DNA of 64,000 bases from Kovacikia minuta CCNUW1 (GTDB lineage Bacteria > Cyanobacteriota > Cyanobacteriia > Leptolyngbyales > Leptolyngbyaceae): positions 7,016,536 to 7,080,535 of the forward strand of contig NZ_CP083582.1 of the NCBI RefSeq assembly GCF_020091585.1, read 5' to 3'. The first letter of the stretch is position 1. The number at the start of each line of letters is the position of its first letter. Shown here piece by piece: positions 37,367 through 46,314 of the stretch. Position numbers and translations under genes: made by a program. Under the pieces are notes generated by a model. That model saw nothing but the letters and a program-made list of their open reading frames with translations. It searched no databases and was not told the origin of the DNA.

Positions 37367-37436
37367 GTAGGTTGGGTTGAAGTATGAAACCCAACATCTG
37401 CGGGGTGTTGGGTTTCGCGAACTCAACCCAACCTAC
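37367..37436. repeat. 70-bp palindromic repeat
   Basis: GTAGGTTGGGTTGAAGTATG... faces ...CGAACTCAACCCAACCTAC, with inner arms GAAACCCAACA / TGTTGGGTTTC. The outer arms are a perfect 13-bp inverted repeat. Related sequence occurs at 15706-15772. Confidence 0.75.
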
Positions 37437-37493
37437 AAAAGTCGATGTGATTTAACTCTTGTTCCTTATAGCGTTACCCAGGCGATTTGTAGT

Positions 37494-38148
37494 ATGACGA
37501 CGTGTGCAAAGTTTTATTTCGGATCAGCGATCGCGATCATTGCGTCCTTAGGCATTGCGGTTGCAGCCAAAGCAGATACGGTACAAGCCCGTTGTGATGT
37601 GTATCCCAAAGGGGAAGATCGCGCCAAGTCCTCTGGTCTCTGCACTTTTTCCCAGCGGCAGGGTGTAGTGGGGATTCAGTTACAAAACGGCAAGCGCTAC
37701 GATCTGGTTCCCGTGGGGAATAATCCTGGGAACTATCGCGATCAAAATGGCAAAGCCGCCTATCGGCAGTCGGGACTGGGTGACAAGGGGCAAATCTTCC
37801 GCCTCGCGACTGAGTCAATTTATGTCTATTGGGATGCGGCTCCCTATACTCAGCAAAATAGTCAGCAGAACCCCCAGCCCGCACCCAATACAACGGCAAA
37901 ATCGCCTACTCCCCTCACCTACATGACTGTGCGGAATTCAGATGAGATCATGACGCAGATCACGGAGGGCGAATTTAAATTTCGCGGACTCTTGCGCCGT
38001 ACCTCTGGGCAACAAGTTTTCCGGTGAAGATGGTCAAGTGCGGGTGATGTACGACAAAGACACCAGCCGCGTGGTCGTGATTAACAAGGTCACGGGCACG
38101 GAATTTTACAACTACTTCTTTTCCACTGCCAACGAAGGGAAGTTATAA
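37494..38148 (+). pseudogene. Exported hypothetical protein, one extra base
   Basis: The ATG at 37494 begins a signal peptide (FYFGSAIAIIASLGIAVAAK followed by ADT). The mature part has two Cys flanking a beta-rich region (ARCDVYPKGEDRAKSSGLCT, GVVGIQLQNGKRYDLVPVG) and a Gln/Pro linker. The GGG at 38007-38009 carries one base too many. Repaired, TSGNKFSGEDGQVRVMYDKD and VVVINKVTGTEFYNYFFS follow to a stop at 38146. Repaired length about 217 residues. It is periplasmic, and the family is not recognised. Confidence 0.65.
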
Positions 38149-38303
38149 ACTCCAGTTCTAAGTCGCAGCGCTGTATGCCTCAGATCTCTGACTCTTTCAA
38201 TAAGCCGGAGATTTGAATTGCGGATCATTATTTTTGCTGACAGCGGCAACTATTAACCCGGCAGCTTTTGTTCCTACATATTTTGGAATTGCGCCATGAT
38301 TGC

Positions 38304-38383
38304 GTAGGGTGCTGTTAGCGATAGCGTAACGCACCGAGGCGTGGGTTAGCGGTGCGTTACGGCGATGCCTAACAGCACCCTAC
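38304..38383. repeat. 80-bp palindromic repeat
   Basis: GTAGGGTGCTGTTAGCGATA faces CGATGCCTAACAGCACCCTAC; the outer 15 bases are exactly complementary. The inner part (GTAACGCACCG / CGGTGCGTTAC) is also complementary. This is a frequent cyanobacterial interspersed hairpin. The 337-base gap it sits in has no gene. Confidence 0.75.
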
Positions 38384-38485
38384 AGCTCATGCTAGATCAA
38401 ATATTGCCAGGTTAATAAGTGCCTCATGTGAAATGGTTGCGGGTTATTGACTGATGGTTAATTTTTTGAGGAGTTTGATAGTTTG

Positions 38486-39071
38486 ATGAACTTAAAGTCT
38501 GTTGTTGGAACTGGCACGATCGCGGCAGTCTCGTTTCTGATCGTCTCTCCTGCGATCGCCCAATCGGTGTCCTCGGGCACGAGAAGTGCTTGTGTGCAAA
38601 GAACAGCAGAAGAAATGGGCGTGGCGACCCGCGATCTGTCAATGATCGAAGCCGGACCTGTGAGTGCGGAAAGTGGCGCGAGAACCCTGGTCTTTCGCAA
38701 TAGCAACACCGGTCAAACCGCCCAATGTCGAGTGAATACGATTGATAACACGGTGTTATCCGTCACCCTAGGGGGGAGGAATTCGGGTGGCAGTAATCCC
38801 TACACCTAGCCGTCCCCCAAGCAATTCGGCTCGCTTTGCCAGCTTAACGGCGAGTTCGGGTTCTCGCATCAATGTGCGATCGCAACCCACCGTTAACTCC
38901 AGTACTCCCAGCTATGGATTACCGGGTGACAAGGTAAAAGTGATTCAGTGTGTTCAGGATCGGGATACTCCTGGAAGTGACTTGAACTGGTGCAAGGTTC
39001 AATTTGTGCAATCCAAAGCGATCGGCTGGATTCGCAGCGATTTCATCATCTTTACGGATGGTGGTGAGTAA
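38486..39071 (+). pseudogene. Exported SH3-like protein, one extra base
   Basis: A signal peptide (VVGTGTIAAVSFLIVSPAIA followed by Q) precedes a small Cys-containing domain (RSACVQRTAEEMGVATRDLS to AQCRVNTIDNTVLSV). The frame then shifts by one extra base near 38770-38800 and continues into a bacterial SH3 domain (SSGSRINVRSQPTVNSSTPS, GDKVKVIQCVQDRDTPGSDL, WCKVQFVQSKAIGWIRSDFI). The downstream gene is a paralog in which the same N-domain and SH3-like region are continuous, which supports the repair. It is a periplasmic protein of unknown function. Confidence 0.75.
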
Positions 39072-39143
39072 TCGATTCCGCTAAAAGGTTTTTCAGTCTG
39101 AAGTTAGATCAGTTTTCAGTTCATTGAGGAGTTTGGTTTCGTG

Positions 39144-40229
39144 ATGCAATTCAAACCTGTTTTCGGTTGTGGAGTGATGGCGGCGGTAACACTCACAGCA
39201 GCTTTACCCGCGATCGCTCAATCTGTCCCTTCTGGCGCTAGAAATGCTTGTATTCAAAGAACGGCGGAAGAAATGGTCGTGGCAACCCGCGATGTATCAG
39301 TAACAAGCGCAGGTCCAGTCAGTGCTGAAAGTGGCGCAGTAACCCTGTTCATGCGGAACAACAAGACAAGCCAAACGGCAGAATGCCGAGTCAACACCAT
39401 TGATAACACGGTTTTATCGGTCAACCTGGGTGGCAGCAATAGTGGGAGTAGTGCTGGCGGTAGTACAACGGGTCAGAATCCCGAGTTTTGGGTCGTCACG
39501 GGCGGCAGAACCTTCCTTAAAGCCTCTCCTGGGTTATTGGCTAAAACTGTGACCAATAATGTCCCCAATGGAACGGTTTTGCGGAATCTGGGATGCCAAA
39601 GACAGACACAGCCCACCTGGTGCCAGGTGGAATTCCGCGACGACCCTAGCGTTAAAGGTTGGGCCTGGTCACCGAACCTGAGCGCATATCAGGCAAGCTC
39701 CGCCCCATCGAACCCAACCGCCCCGTCTACCCAGCAGGGAAATTCGGTGCCTGCTTTAGCAGATTTGGTGGGAGCCAGAGCCGGACAAGCCGAGAATGCG
39801 GTGCTGGAGCGCGGCTATGAATTACGGAAAACGGTAAAACAGGCGGATAGCAGTTTTACCTACTGGCTGGAGAAAAATACAGGAAAATGTGTCGCGATTC
39901 GAACGACTGAGGGGCGTTATGGGGCGATCGTCTACACACCTGCAAAGGATTGTGCCCGCAATAATGGCGGTTCTGCTGCGATTTCTGCCCCAGCAGTTGG
40001 GACCCCCGTCGATCGCTTGAGTGATCTTGTGGGAGCCAGGGCAGGACAGGCAGAAAATGCCATCCAGCAACGGGGGTATCGCTTTGTCAAGGCGGATAAT
40101 TCTTCCGGCGATGCGGTTTATAGCTATTGGCAAGAAATCGATACCCAATATTGTGTGGTGATCCGCACGGCGGAAGGACGCTACGACTCAATTATCTACA
40201 GCGGGACAGCAGGAAACTGTCAACCATAG
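39144..40229 (+). CDS. Exported multidomain protein with SH3-like and duplicated C-terminal domains
   Basis: The ATG follows GAGGAG at a distance. After a signal peptide (GVMAAVTLTAALPAIAQSV) comes the same Cys-domain as in the upstream gene (RNACIQRTAEEMVVATRDVS...AECRVNTIDNTVLSV). An SH3-like region follows (RTFLKASPGLLAKTVTNNVP, TWCQVEFRDDPSVKGWAWSP), then two tandem copies of a roughly 70-residue domain starting DLVGARAGQAENA and containing TEGRYGAIVY / AEGRYDSIIY and one or two Cys. The domain order suggests cell-wall or extracellular binding. It is a tandem paralog of the 38486 gene, extended by the C-terminal repeats. Confidence 0.8.
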   Translation: MQFKPVFGCGVMAAVTLTAALPAIAQSVPSGARNACIQRTAEEMVVATRDVSVTSAGPVSAESGAVTLFMRNNKTSQTAECRVNTIDNTVLSVNLGGSNSGSSAGGSTTGQNPEFWVVTGGRTFLKASPGLLAKTVTNNVPNGTVLRNLGCQRQTQPTWCQVEFRDDPSVKGWAWSPNLSAYQASSAPSNPTAPSTQQGNSVPALADLVGARAGQAENAVLERGYELRKTVKQADSSFTYWLEKNTGKCVAIRTTEGRYGAIVYTPAKDCARNNGGSAAISAPAVGTPVDRLSDLVGARAGQAENAIQQRGYRFVKADNSSGDAVYSYWQEIDTQYCVVIRTAEGRYDSIIYSGTAGNCQP

Positions 40230-40240
40230 GCAACAAACTG

Positions 40241-40340
40241 ATACCCAATTAAATAGTCTTCGTGGCACATCACCATCCTGTAGGGGCGTTTGGCCAAACG
40301 CCCCTACCCGATCTGCCGCGTTTTCAATTCAAATTGGTAT
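40241..40340. repeat. Dispersed palindromic repeat, family B copy 2
   Basis: It is nearly identical to 7648-7746 over its length (TAAATAGTCTTCGTGGCACA, TCACCATCCTGTA, GTTTGGCCAAACGCCC) and ends in CAATTCAAATTGGTAT. Clean ends in two distant places suggest mobility rather than local duplication. Confidence 0.85.
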
Positions 40341-40466
40341 GAATTTCTGATCTAAAGCGATCGAATCGAGTTTGCAGTAATTTAATCAACTTTGCAAAAG
40401 GCGGTGAGTAACACGTTCTGTACTCATCTCTGAATTGATCTTCAACTACTTTCAGGAGACATCGTT

Positions 40467-40802
40467 ATGGGATTTTTAAGCAAGTTATTTGGCAAACACG
40501 AAGAGGAAAAAGCGGCAGCGGCACCTCAAGTTTCTGTGCAGGAGGCAGCCGCTCAAAACTCAATTCCGCCGGAAAAGGTCGGTCTGGATGGCAAATTTGA
40601 TGAGAGCGGTCTGGCAAAGCGAGTGGCTAAAGCGCTGGATGATGCCAACATTTCCGATCATGTAGGTCTGTGGGTTGCCCAGACTGGCAGTGTCGTTGTG
40701 TTGAAATACAATCCAGATGCAGAAGGGGTATTGGCTCAAGCGAAGCAGGTTGCGACCTCTGTAGAAGGCGCAACGGATGTGCAAACAGTGCCCAACACTT
40801 AG
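40467..40802 (+). CDS. Small BON-like domain protein (111 aa)
   Basis: After AGGAG, MGFLSKLFGKHEEEKAAAAP is a charged, helical N-terminus. The rest has the alternating pattern of BON-type domains: GLAKRVAKALDDANISDHVG, LWVAQTGSVVVLKYNPDAEG, VATSVEGATDVQTV. There is no signal peptide, unlike many BON proteins, so the protein is cytosolic or peripheral. Such domains bind lipids or peptidoglycan-associated partners in other proteins; the role here is not known. Confidence 0.7.
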   Translation: MGFLSKLFGKHEEEKAAAAPQVSVQEAAAQNSIPPEKVGLDGKFDESGLAKRVAKALDDANISDHVGLWVAQTGSVVVLKYNPDAEGVLAQAKQVATSVEGATDVQTVPNT

Positions 40803-40865
40803 AAACATGGATTAAATCACCTGTGAGGTGGGTGTCTTACCCACCCAGACAGGCAAGATGCTCAT

Positions 40866-40914
40866 GCGATCGCGGTACTGCTGGTCTTAGTGCTGATCAG
40901 TAGCGATACCTTGT
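40866..40914 (+). other. Fragment duplicating the start of the PrsW gene
   Basis: GCGATCGCGGTACTGCTGGT...CTGATCAGTAGCGATACCTTGT closely matches 42864-42912 in the first membrane segment of the PrsW-1 gene. It is about 49 bases with few differences. It lies just before the amidase gene and looks like a scar of a third copy or of a rearrangement. Confidence 0.7.
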
Positions 40915-40927
40915 CAAGGGGAATGAA

Positions 40928-42694
40928 ATGATGATGAAACGTGTGAAATCTTTGTTGATGATTTCCCTGGTCGCGATCGCCTTCATCCTTGCCACCCGTG
41001 TCCACGCCATTCCACCACCACCCGAAGGTCCAGTTCGCAACTATCCCACCGAATTCCCCCTTTCTGAACCCAACTACACCAGTAAACGGCTCCGCGACTT
41101 CAGCCCGTTTGAATCTGCCCTGGCAAACTTTTTCCCTGAGCGGCGCAGGGTGCTGGATGGGCAACTGCTCGAAGCCAGTGTGCCCAAGATGCAGGAATTG
41201 ATGAAACGGGGCGGGGTGACTGCTGAAGAACTGGTGGTCTATTACATCGATCGCATCCGGCGCTATGACGTGAACCAGTTGAATTCAGTCATGGAGCTGA
41301 ATCCAGAAGCCCTGACGATCGCCCGCAAGCTGGACGAGGAGCGCAAACAGGGAAACCTATGGGGTGCGATGCACGGCATCCCGGTGTTGATTAAAGACAA
41401 CATCACCACGGGCGACAAGATGCACACCACGGCGGGAGCCGCTGCGTTGAAGGATTGGCGGGGCGATCGCGATGCCCAGTTGGTCAAAAACCTGCGTCAT
41501 TCAGGAGCCGTGATTCTGGGCAAAGCCAATCTGTCGGAATGGGCAAACTATGTAGACCCCGCCCTGCCCAGTGGCTTTAGCGCCCTGGGAGGACAAACCC
41601 GTCATCCCTACGGTCCCTTTGATCCCCTCGGCTCCAGTTCCGGTTCGGCGGTGTCAGTAGCCGCAAATTTGACCGCTGTCAGTGTCGGCAGCGAGACCCA
41701 GGGTTCGATCTTGGAACCTGCCGCCACCAATGGTGTTGTTGGGCTGAAACCCACTCATGGGCTGGTCAGCGGCGATCACGTCATCCCCCTGGTAGATTGG
41801 ATGGATGTACCGGGACCGATGGGTCGCACCGTGGTCGATGTGGCAACGGTGCTGACGGCACTCACTAACACCGATGAGGGGGCTGAAGAAAATCCTGATC
41901 CTGCTGTAGCAAAACTTCAAGGCACTGACTTCACCCAATTCTTGACTCTGGAAGCAGCCCAAAAACGACGGGTAGGCATTGCGATTTATCCCGATGCCGC
42001 TCTGGCGGTGTTGCAGCAGGCGATCGCTAAGCCTCCCCCCGATCTGTCCGTAGAGCAGATGCGGAAAGCGTTGAACAAACTCAAGGCGCAGAATCAAGCC
42101 GCGAAACAGGTAATCGCCACCCTGACGAAGCAAAAAATTCCCTTTGTGGAGATTGATGGTAGGGTCGTGCCCCCCGCACCCGACTGGAATGAAGCATTCC
42201 GGTTTGGCTTCAAAGCGTCTCTCAATGCTTTTCTGGCGGCACTGCCCCGGCCACCGATTCCCGACTTGATTGACGTGATTTCGTTCAACCATGCTGACCC
42301 TGCGAACCGAGTTCCCTATGGGCAGCGTTATCTGGAAATGTCTCAACGAACCGACAGCCCTTCAGAGGACTACACCAAGCTGCGCGAAACGAATCAAACC
42401 ACCTCCCGCAAGATTCTCGACCTGTTCTTCACCTCGGCAAAAATTGACGTGCTGATCGCACCGACTCAGATTTACGCGGCAGCGGGATATCCGGCGATGA
42501 CTGTCCCGATCGGAGTCTCAGCAGCAGGGGAGCCACAGGGTGTGGCGTTGATCGGTAAACGCCTGGGTGAACCGGATTTGCTGGCAGTGGGTTACGCGAT
42601 CGAGCAGGCAACTCGGGCGCGCAAGGCTCCGAATTTAGAGGTCACGCTGGCAATGTTTAAGCAGTTGAATCACGTCGTTCCGGGAAAGCCGTAG
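40928..42694 (+). CDS. Exported amidase (amidase-signature family)
   Basis: The 588-residue protein starts with a signal peptide (KRVKSLLMISLVAIAFILAT, then RVHA). The Ser-cisSer-Lys triad is visible: GIPVLIKDNI (Lys), PLGSSSGSAVSVAA (cis-Ser) and SVGSETQGSILEPA (nucleophile Ser). LKPTHGLVSGDHVIPL and the C-terminal APTQIYAAAGYPAMTVPIG fit amidases close to GatA-like enzymes but with export. It hydrolyses an amide bond of an unknown substrate, plausibly a peptide or wall component. Downstream are two PrsW proteases and a peptidase on the same strand. Confidence 0.92.
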   Translation: MMMKRVKSLLMISLVAIAFILATRVHAIPPPPEGPVRNYPTEFPLSEPNYTSKRLRDFSPFESALANFFPERRRVLDGQLLEASVPKMQELMKRGGVTAEELVVYYIDRIRRYDVNQLNSVMELNPEALTIARKLDEERKQGNLWGAMHGIPVLIKDNITTGDKMHTTAGAAALKDWRGDRDAQLVKNLRHSGAVILGKANLSEWANYVDPALPSGFSALGGQTRHPYGPFDPLGSSSGSAVSVAANLTAVSVGSETQGSILEPAATNGVVGLKPTHGLVSGDHVIPLVDWMDVPGPMGRTVVDVATVLTALTNTDEGAEENPDPAVAKLQGTDFTQFLTLEAAQKRRVGIAIYPDAALAVLQQAIAKPPPDLSVEQMRKALNKLKAQNQAAKQVIATLTKQKIPFVEIDGRVVPPAPDWNEAFRFGFKASLNAFLAALPRPPIPDLIDVISFNHADPANRVPYGQRYLEMSQRTDSPSEDYTKLRETNQTTSRKILDLFFTSAKIDVLIAPTQIYAAAGYPAMTVPIGVSAAGEPQGVALIGKRLGEPDLLAVGYAIEQATRARKAPNLEVTLAMFKQLNHVVPGKP

Positions 42695-42794
42695 CGTGGC
42701 AGGTCGATGGCAGATTGATTGCCGTTTGCATTGTCTCTGAGAGTCCTGAGTTTTACCCGTACCGCAGCCTTGAAATCAGACCATTGGAGTACTT

Positions 42795-44150
42795 ATGACA
42801 TCCCCTGACATTGCCCGAATTCTCTATGGTTCCCCCCTGGCAAAACCTAGAACCGCAAAGTTTGCGATCGCGGTGCTGCTGGTTCTGGTACTGATCAGTA
42901 GCTATACCTTGTTCACGTCTTTACAAGCGAAAGTTACTTCACCGGATGGGGTGCGAGTGATGGCGATCGCCTTTTTGTGGTCGGCGCTATTTTCGTCTGG
43001 CACCGTCGCCATTCTCTGGTTTTTAGATCGGCGCGAACACGAATCCCGCTGGCTCTATGCCATTGCTTTTTTGTGGGGCGCATTCATTGCCACGGGCATT
43101 GCTCTCCCGTTTAACCAGATCATCATCTCCACCATTGCGGATTGGGTCAATGCCCACCCAGCCGTAAAAGACTACCTGGGAGCCAACGCTGGCTTCAAAA
43201 TTGCTGCACCGATCGCCGGTCCCCTGGTGGAAGAAATCACCAAAGGGGCAGGTGTGCTCTTGATATTTCTCCTACTGAAATCCGAGTTTGACGATACCCG
43301 CGATGGCTTTATCTATGGTGCCTTGATTGGGGCAGGGTTCAACTTTCTCGAATCAGTGCATTACATCGTCAGTGAGTATGCCAAGTGGGGTTATGCCCCC
43401 TGGCTGCTCCACATTGGCGGACGGCACGCTTTGTTTGGCTTGACTGGGCACGCACTCTATACCGGCATCTTTGGTCTCTTTTTAGGGTGGTCTCGGCAAA
43501 CCACGCGCACCTGGTGGCGTTATTTGGCTCCCGTGGTGGGCTGGTTGTTGGGCTTCTCGGCTCACTTCTCGCAGAATATCGGGATGTTGCTGGCGGTGTT
43601 GGAGCAACGGGCAGCTGGCGCGGCAGTGTCAGCAGTGGAAACCCCACCCCCCAGCCTGAACCCTGACGGGGTGCCTTTTTGGATCAATTGGGTATTTATC
43701 AGTAGCGCTTATGTTGTCAAGTTTTGGCTATTTTTGCTGCTGGTCGGGTTCTTGCTGTGGCGTAGTGGTGTGTGGGAACGACGGGTGATTCGAGACGAGT
43801 TAGCCAATGAAGTCGAACCCATAATTACGCCGGAAGAATATGAAGGGGTGAAGCGCGATCGCATCCTCAAAACCCGTCGCATTGCTGGCTACAATCGCCG
43901 CACCGCTGCCGCCATTGTCAGGGCGCAGGATGAACTGGCGTTTCGCAAATGGCGTCTGCAACAACAGGGGCAGGATGTGAATGCCGATGCATTGGTGACA
44001 TCCTGGCGCGGTGAATTATTGCGCCTGCGTGAATCGATCAAACCCAACCCGGAGTTAGATCGGCGCGAGTTGACAACAACGTTTCCATTTAAATCATTCT
44101 GGGCATTGTGCTGCGGTTGCAGATCAAGCAAGTTCCAGAGCGGGCGATAG
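42795..44150 (+). CDS. PrsW-family intramembrane metalloprotease, copy 1
   Basis: About eight membrane segments are visible. The conserved motifs are GPLVEEITKGAGVLL (Glu-Glu and Lys), GFIYGALIGAGFNFLES (third Glu), ALFGLTGHALYTG (His) and GFSAHFSQN (His). In Bacillus, PrsW cleaves an anti-sigma factor within the membrane. The N-terminus MTSPDIARILYGSPLAKP is shared with copy 2 at 46315. The cytoplasmic C-terminal about 110 residues (TPEEYEGVKRDRILKTRRIA onward) are almost identical in DNA to copy 2. The length is 451 residues. The substrate is unknown, and no anti-sigma gene is adjacent. Confidence 0.9.
   Translation: MTSPDIARILYGSPLAKPRTAKFAIAVLLVLVLISSYTLFTSLQAKVTSPDGVRVMAIAFLWSALFSSGTVAILWFLDRREHESRWLYAIAFLWGAFIATGIALPFNQIIISTIADWVNAHPAVKDYLGANAGFKIAAPIAGPLVEEITKGAGVLLIFLLLKSEFDDTRDGFIYGALIGAGFNFLESVHYIVSEYAKWGYAPWLLHIGGRHALFGLTGHALYTGIFGLFLGWSRQTTRTWWRYLAPVVGWLLGFSAHFSQNIGMLLAVLEQRAAGAAVSAVETPPPSLNPDGVPFWINWVFISSAYVVKFWLFLLLVGFLLWRSGVWERRVIRDELANEVEPIITPEEYEGVKRDRILKTRRIAGYNRRTAAAIVRAQDELAFRKWRLQQQGQDVNADALVTSWRGELLRLRESIKPNPELDRRELTTTFPFKSFWALCCGCRSSKFQSGR
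43827..44148 (+). repeat. 322-bp direct repeat shared by the two PrsW genes, copy 1
   Basis: This is nearly identical to 47350-47669, which is two bases shorter. It covers the cytoplasmic tail of PrsW-1 through its stop codon. The rest of the two genes is much more diverged, so this block has been homogenised or recently copied. Confidence 0.9.
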
Positions 44151-44206
44151 CCGATGTCCCCGATTCCATTCATGTTTGAGCAAGCCCTTTTTCCCCCAGT
44201 CCGTTT

Positions 44207-44710
44207 ATGGTGAGCGATTCCTCTGATCAAACCCAACCCTTATCTGAAGCCATCACAATTTTGCAAGCAATCTATGGACCGCCCAGCCAGGGGGGATTTG
44301 GAAGTGCTGTGTTCTATGACGCGATCCCGCCAGGGGCAGACTTAGAACCCATTGCATTGCGGTATTACCAACACTTTGTTGGCAAACTCTGGGAGCAATA
44401 TGGTGAATCGGCATGGATGAGTGCCTGGAAACAGGTGTACGTTCGCCCCCCTGGGATTCAGCCGAATATTGTGGCGGAACTGAAGGCGATCGGCGATCCC
44501 GCAGCAGCGAACTATGTCCCCATCCTGCTTTTGAATGAAACCGATGATCAGGCCAAAGCGCAGCAAGCGTTAGCCAGTGTTTTCGATGATCCACAGGTAA
44601 CCAATCTGAACGTGTACGCGATCGGCGATGGCGCGGCAATGTCCGGTTTGTTGCTGGCTGGCTGTCGTGCCACAGGCGAAACCACCATTCTCGTTTCACT
44701 CTTAGATTAA
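44207..44710 (+). CDS. Hypothetical protein between PrsW-1 and the peptidase (167 aa)
   Basis: The protein is soluble and acidic with no signal peptide. It begins MVSDSSDQTQPLSEAITILQ and contains AIALRYYQHFVGKLWEQYGE and NLNVYAIGDGAAMSGLLLAG, a Gly-rich strand-turn near the C-terminus. I do not recognise the family. It lies 56 bases after PrsW-1 and 27 bases before the exported peptidase, so it is probably in one transcript with them. Confidence 0.75.
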   Translation: MVSDSSDQTQPLSEAITILQAIYGPPSQGGFGSAVFYDAIPPGADLEPIALRYYQHFVGKLWEQYGESAWMSAWKQVYVRPPGIQPNIVAELKAIGDPAAANYVPILLLNETDDQAKAQQALASVFDDPQVTNLNVYAIGDGAAMSGLLLAGCRATGETTILVSLLD

Positions 44711-44737
44711 CGATTTAACGATTCAGGATAAGCACTC

Positions 44738-46294
44738 ATGAACCGACGACTGCCTCATTTCTGCTCATTCACCCTGCTCACGGTTGCGGTTGTTGCCACC
44801 AGTAGCAGTGCCGTTCATGGCGCGACCCCCGATCGTGCCAGCTTTGGTACAGCCTGGCAAACCGTTGACTGCAAAACCTTTGACTTGCCTGCCGCCATTG
44901 CTGCCCAGACCGATTGTGGTTACGTCACCGTTCCCGAACAGCACGCCCAACCTCAGGGGCGCACCATCCAACTCGCTGTCGTGCGTGCCCGTAGCACCAG
45001 CAAAGCCCCTGCTGCCGATCCCTTGTTTGTCGAACAGGGTGGGCCGGGTGACTCAACCATCGGCGTGATTGTCGATAAAGCTTTGCTGGCATTTTCCGAA
45101 CTACCAGCTTTGTTAAAGAGCCGCGATTTGATCTTCGTAGAGGAGCGGGGAACCCGGTATTCCAAGCCTTTCCTTTCCTGTCCAGAGCTTGATGCTCACA
45201 ATATTGCCGTGGCTAAAGGGGAGAAGGACTACACCGATCCAAGCTGGTTTAAGGTATGTAACGATCGCTTCAAGCAGCAGGGGATTAATCCCAACGCCTT
45301 TAATACCCTCGAAAATGCGGCTGATGTGTATTTTGTCGCAGAGACCTTAGGCTACCCACAATTCAACTACTATGGCGTTTCCTACGGCACCCTGCTGGGG
45401 CAATATGTCATCGCCCAGGCGGACAAGCACAAGGCGAAACTCCGCAGCGTGATCCTGGATGGCGTGGTCAGACCGGATATTGATTTTAATCTGGCATCAG
45501 GTCACACGTTCAGCTACGCCCTGCGCAACCTGTTTCACGCCTGCGCCCAAGATCAGCAATGCAGCTCAGCCTATCCCAATCTGGAACAGAAATTTCTAGC
45601 GATCATCAATCAACTCAACCAGAAACCGGTTCCCCTGACCCTGACCATTCCCTCCAGCAAAAAAACATTCGTGACCCAACTCGATGGCAATGCCTTTCTC
45701 ATTGGTCTCGAAGCCTATTTAGCCCGACCCTATTCCGGTGAAAGTGCCCATGGTACTTCTATCCCCAAGTTCATCCAGGCCGCGAGCCAGGGCAACTTTG
45801 GTTGGATTGCAGAAAAACTTTCAGAGAATCTGGAAAGTAGTAATGACAGCGCCAAAGGCATGTATCACACCGTCCTCTGTGCTCGGGCGAAATCGATTCA
45901 AGTCACGCCCTCCCAGGTGCTGCCGCCGCCCTATCCGCAACTCATCCCCGTGGGCATCCGCGAAGGCGAAGCGGTGACGAAGGTCTGTGACGTTCTCCAG
46001 GCCGAGCTGAAACCGCCCTTTGTCTACGAAAATCCGGAGGTTCCCACCCTGGTGTTGAATGGCGCTTACGACCCGGTTACGCCCCAGCCTTACGGGGAAG
46101 CCGTGGCCAGGAACTTAAAAACCGCCTATGTTTACACCTTCCCCGGTGTTGGGCATGGGTCGTTATTTGCGCCGAAGGGTATGCCTGCTGGGGTCTGCGT
46201 GACTCAAATCGCCGACAGCTTTCTTGCCAACCCCAAGCAAACGCCCGACAGCAGTTGTCTGACTCAGATCAAGCCTGCCTTTGTGATTGAGTAA
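44738..46294 (+). CDS. Exported alpha/beta-hydrolase, tripeptidyl-aminopeptidase-like
   Basis: A signal peptide (FTLLTVAVVATSSSAVHGA) precedes an alpha/beta-hydrolase of 518 residues. Features are VEQGGPGDSTIG (oxyanion region), SRDLIFVEERGTRYS, the nucleophile elbow YYGVSYGTLLG, and near the C-terminus PTLVLNGAYDPVTP (Asp) and FPGVGHGSLFAP (His), the TAP-like C-terminal domain. The family removes short peptides from N-termini or hydrolyses esters. Two Cys pairs could form disulfides after export. It sits between the two PrsW genes. Confidence 0.9.
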   Translation: MNRRLPHFCSFTLLTVAVVATSSSAVHGATPDRASFGTAWQTVDCKTFDLPAAIAAQTDCGYVTVPEQHAQPQGRTIQLAVVRARSTSKAPAADPLFVEQGGPGDSTIGVIVDKALLAFSELPALLKSRDLIFVEERGTRYSKPFLSCPELDAHNIAVAKGEKDYTDPSWFKVCNDRFKQQGINPNAFNTLENAADVYFVAETLGYPQFNYYGVSYGTLLGQYVIAQADKHKAKLRSVILDGVVRPDIDFNLASGHTFSYALRNLFHACAQDQQCSSAYPNLEQKFLAIINQLNQKPVPLTLTIPSSKKTFVTQLDGNAFLIGLEAYLARPYSGESAHGTSIPKFIQAASQGNFGWIAEKLSENLESSNDSAKGMYHTVLCARAKSIQVTPSQVLPPPYPQLIPVGIREGEAVTKVCDVLQAELKPPFVYENPEVPTLVLNGAYDPVTPQPYGEAVARNLKTAYVYTFPGVGHGSLFAPKGMPAGVCVTQIADSFLANPKQTPDSSCLTQIKPAFVIE

Positions 46295-46314
46295 TTGTTT
46301 ATCTTGAGGTGCCT

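Noticed and set aside
1252-39071. Programmed +1 frameshifting as an explanation of the broken genes
   Set aside because: Contexts share no slippery codon, stop-adjacent signal or pause hairpin, and unrelated genes are involved; an extra base is simpler.
41654-42346. 230-codon minus-strand frame inside the amidase gene
   Set aside because: It is a shadow of the amidase, whose catalytic motifs are intact in the plus-strand frame.
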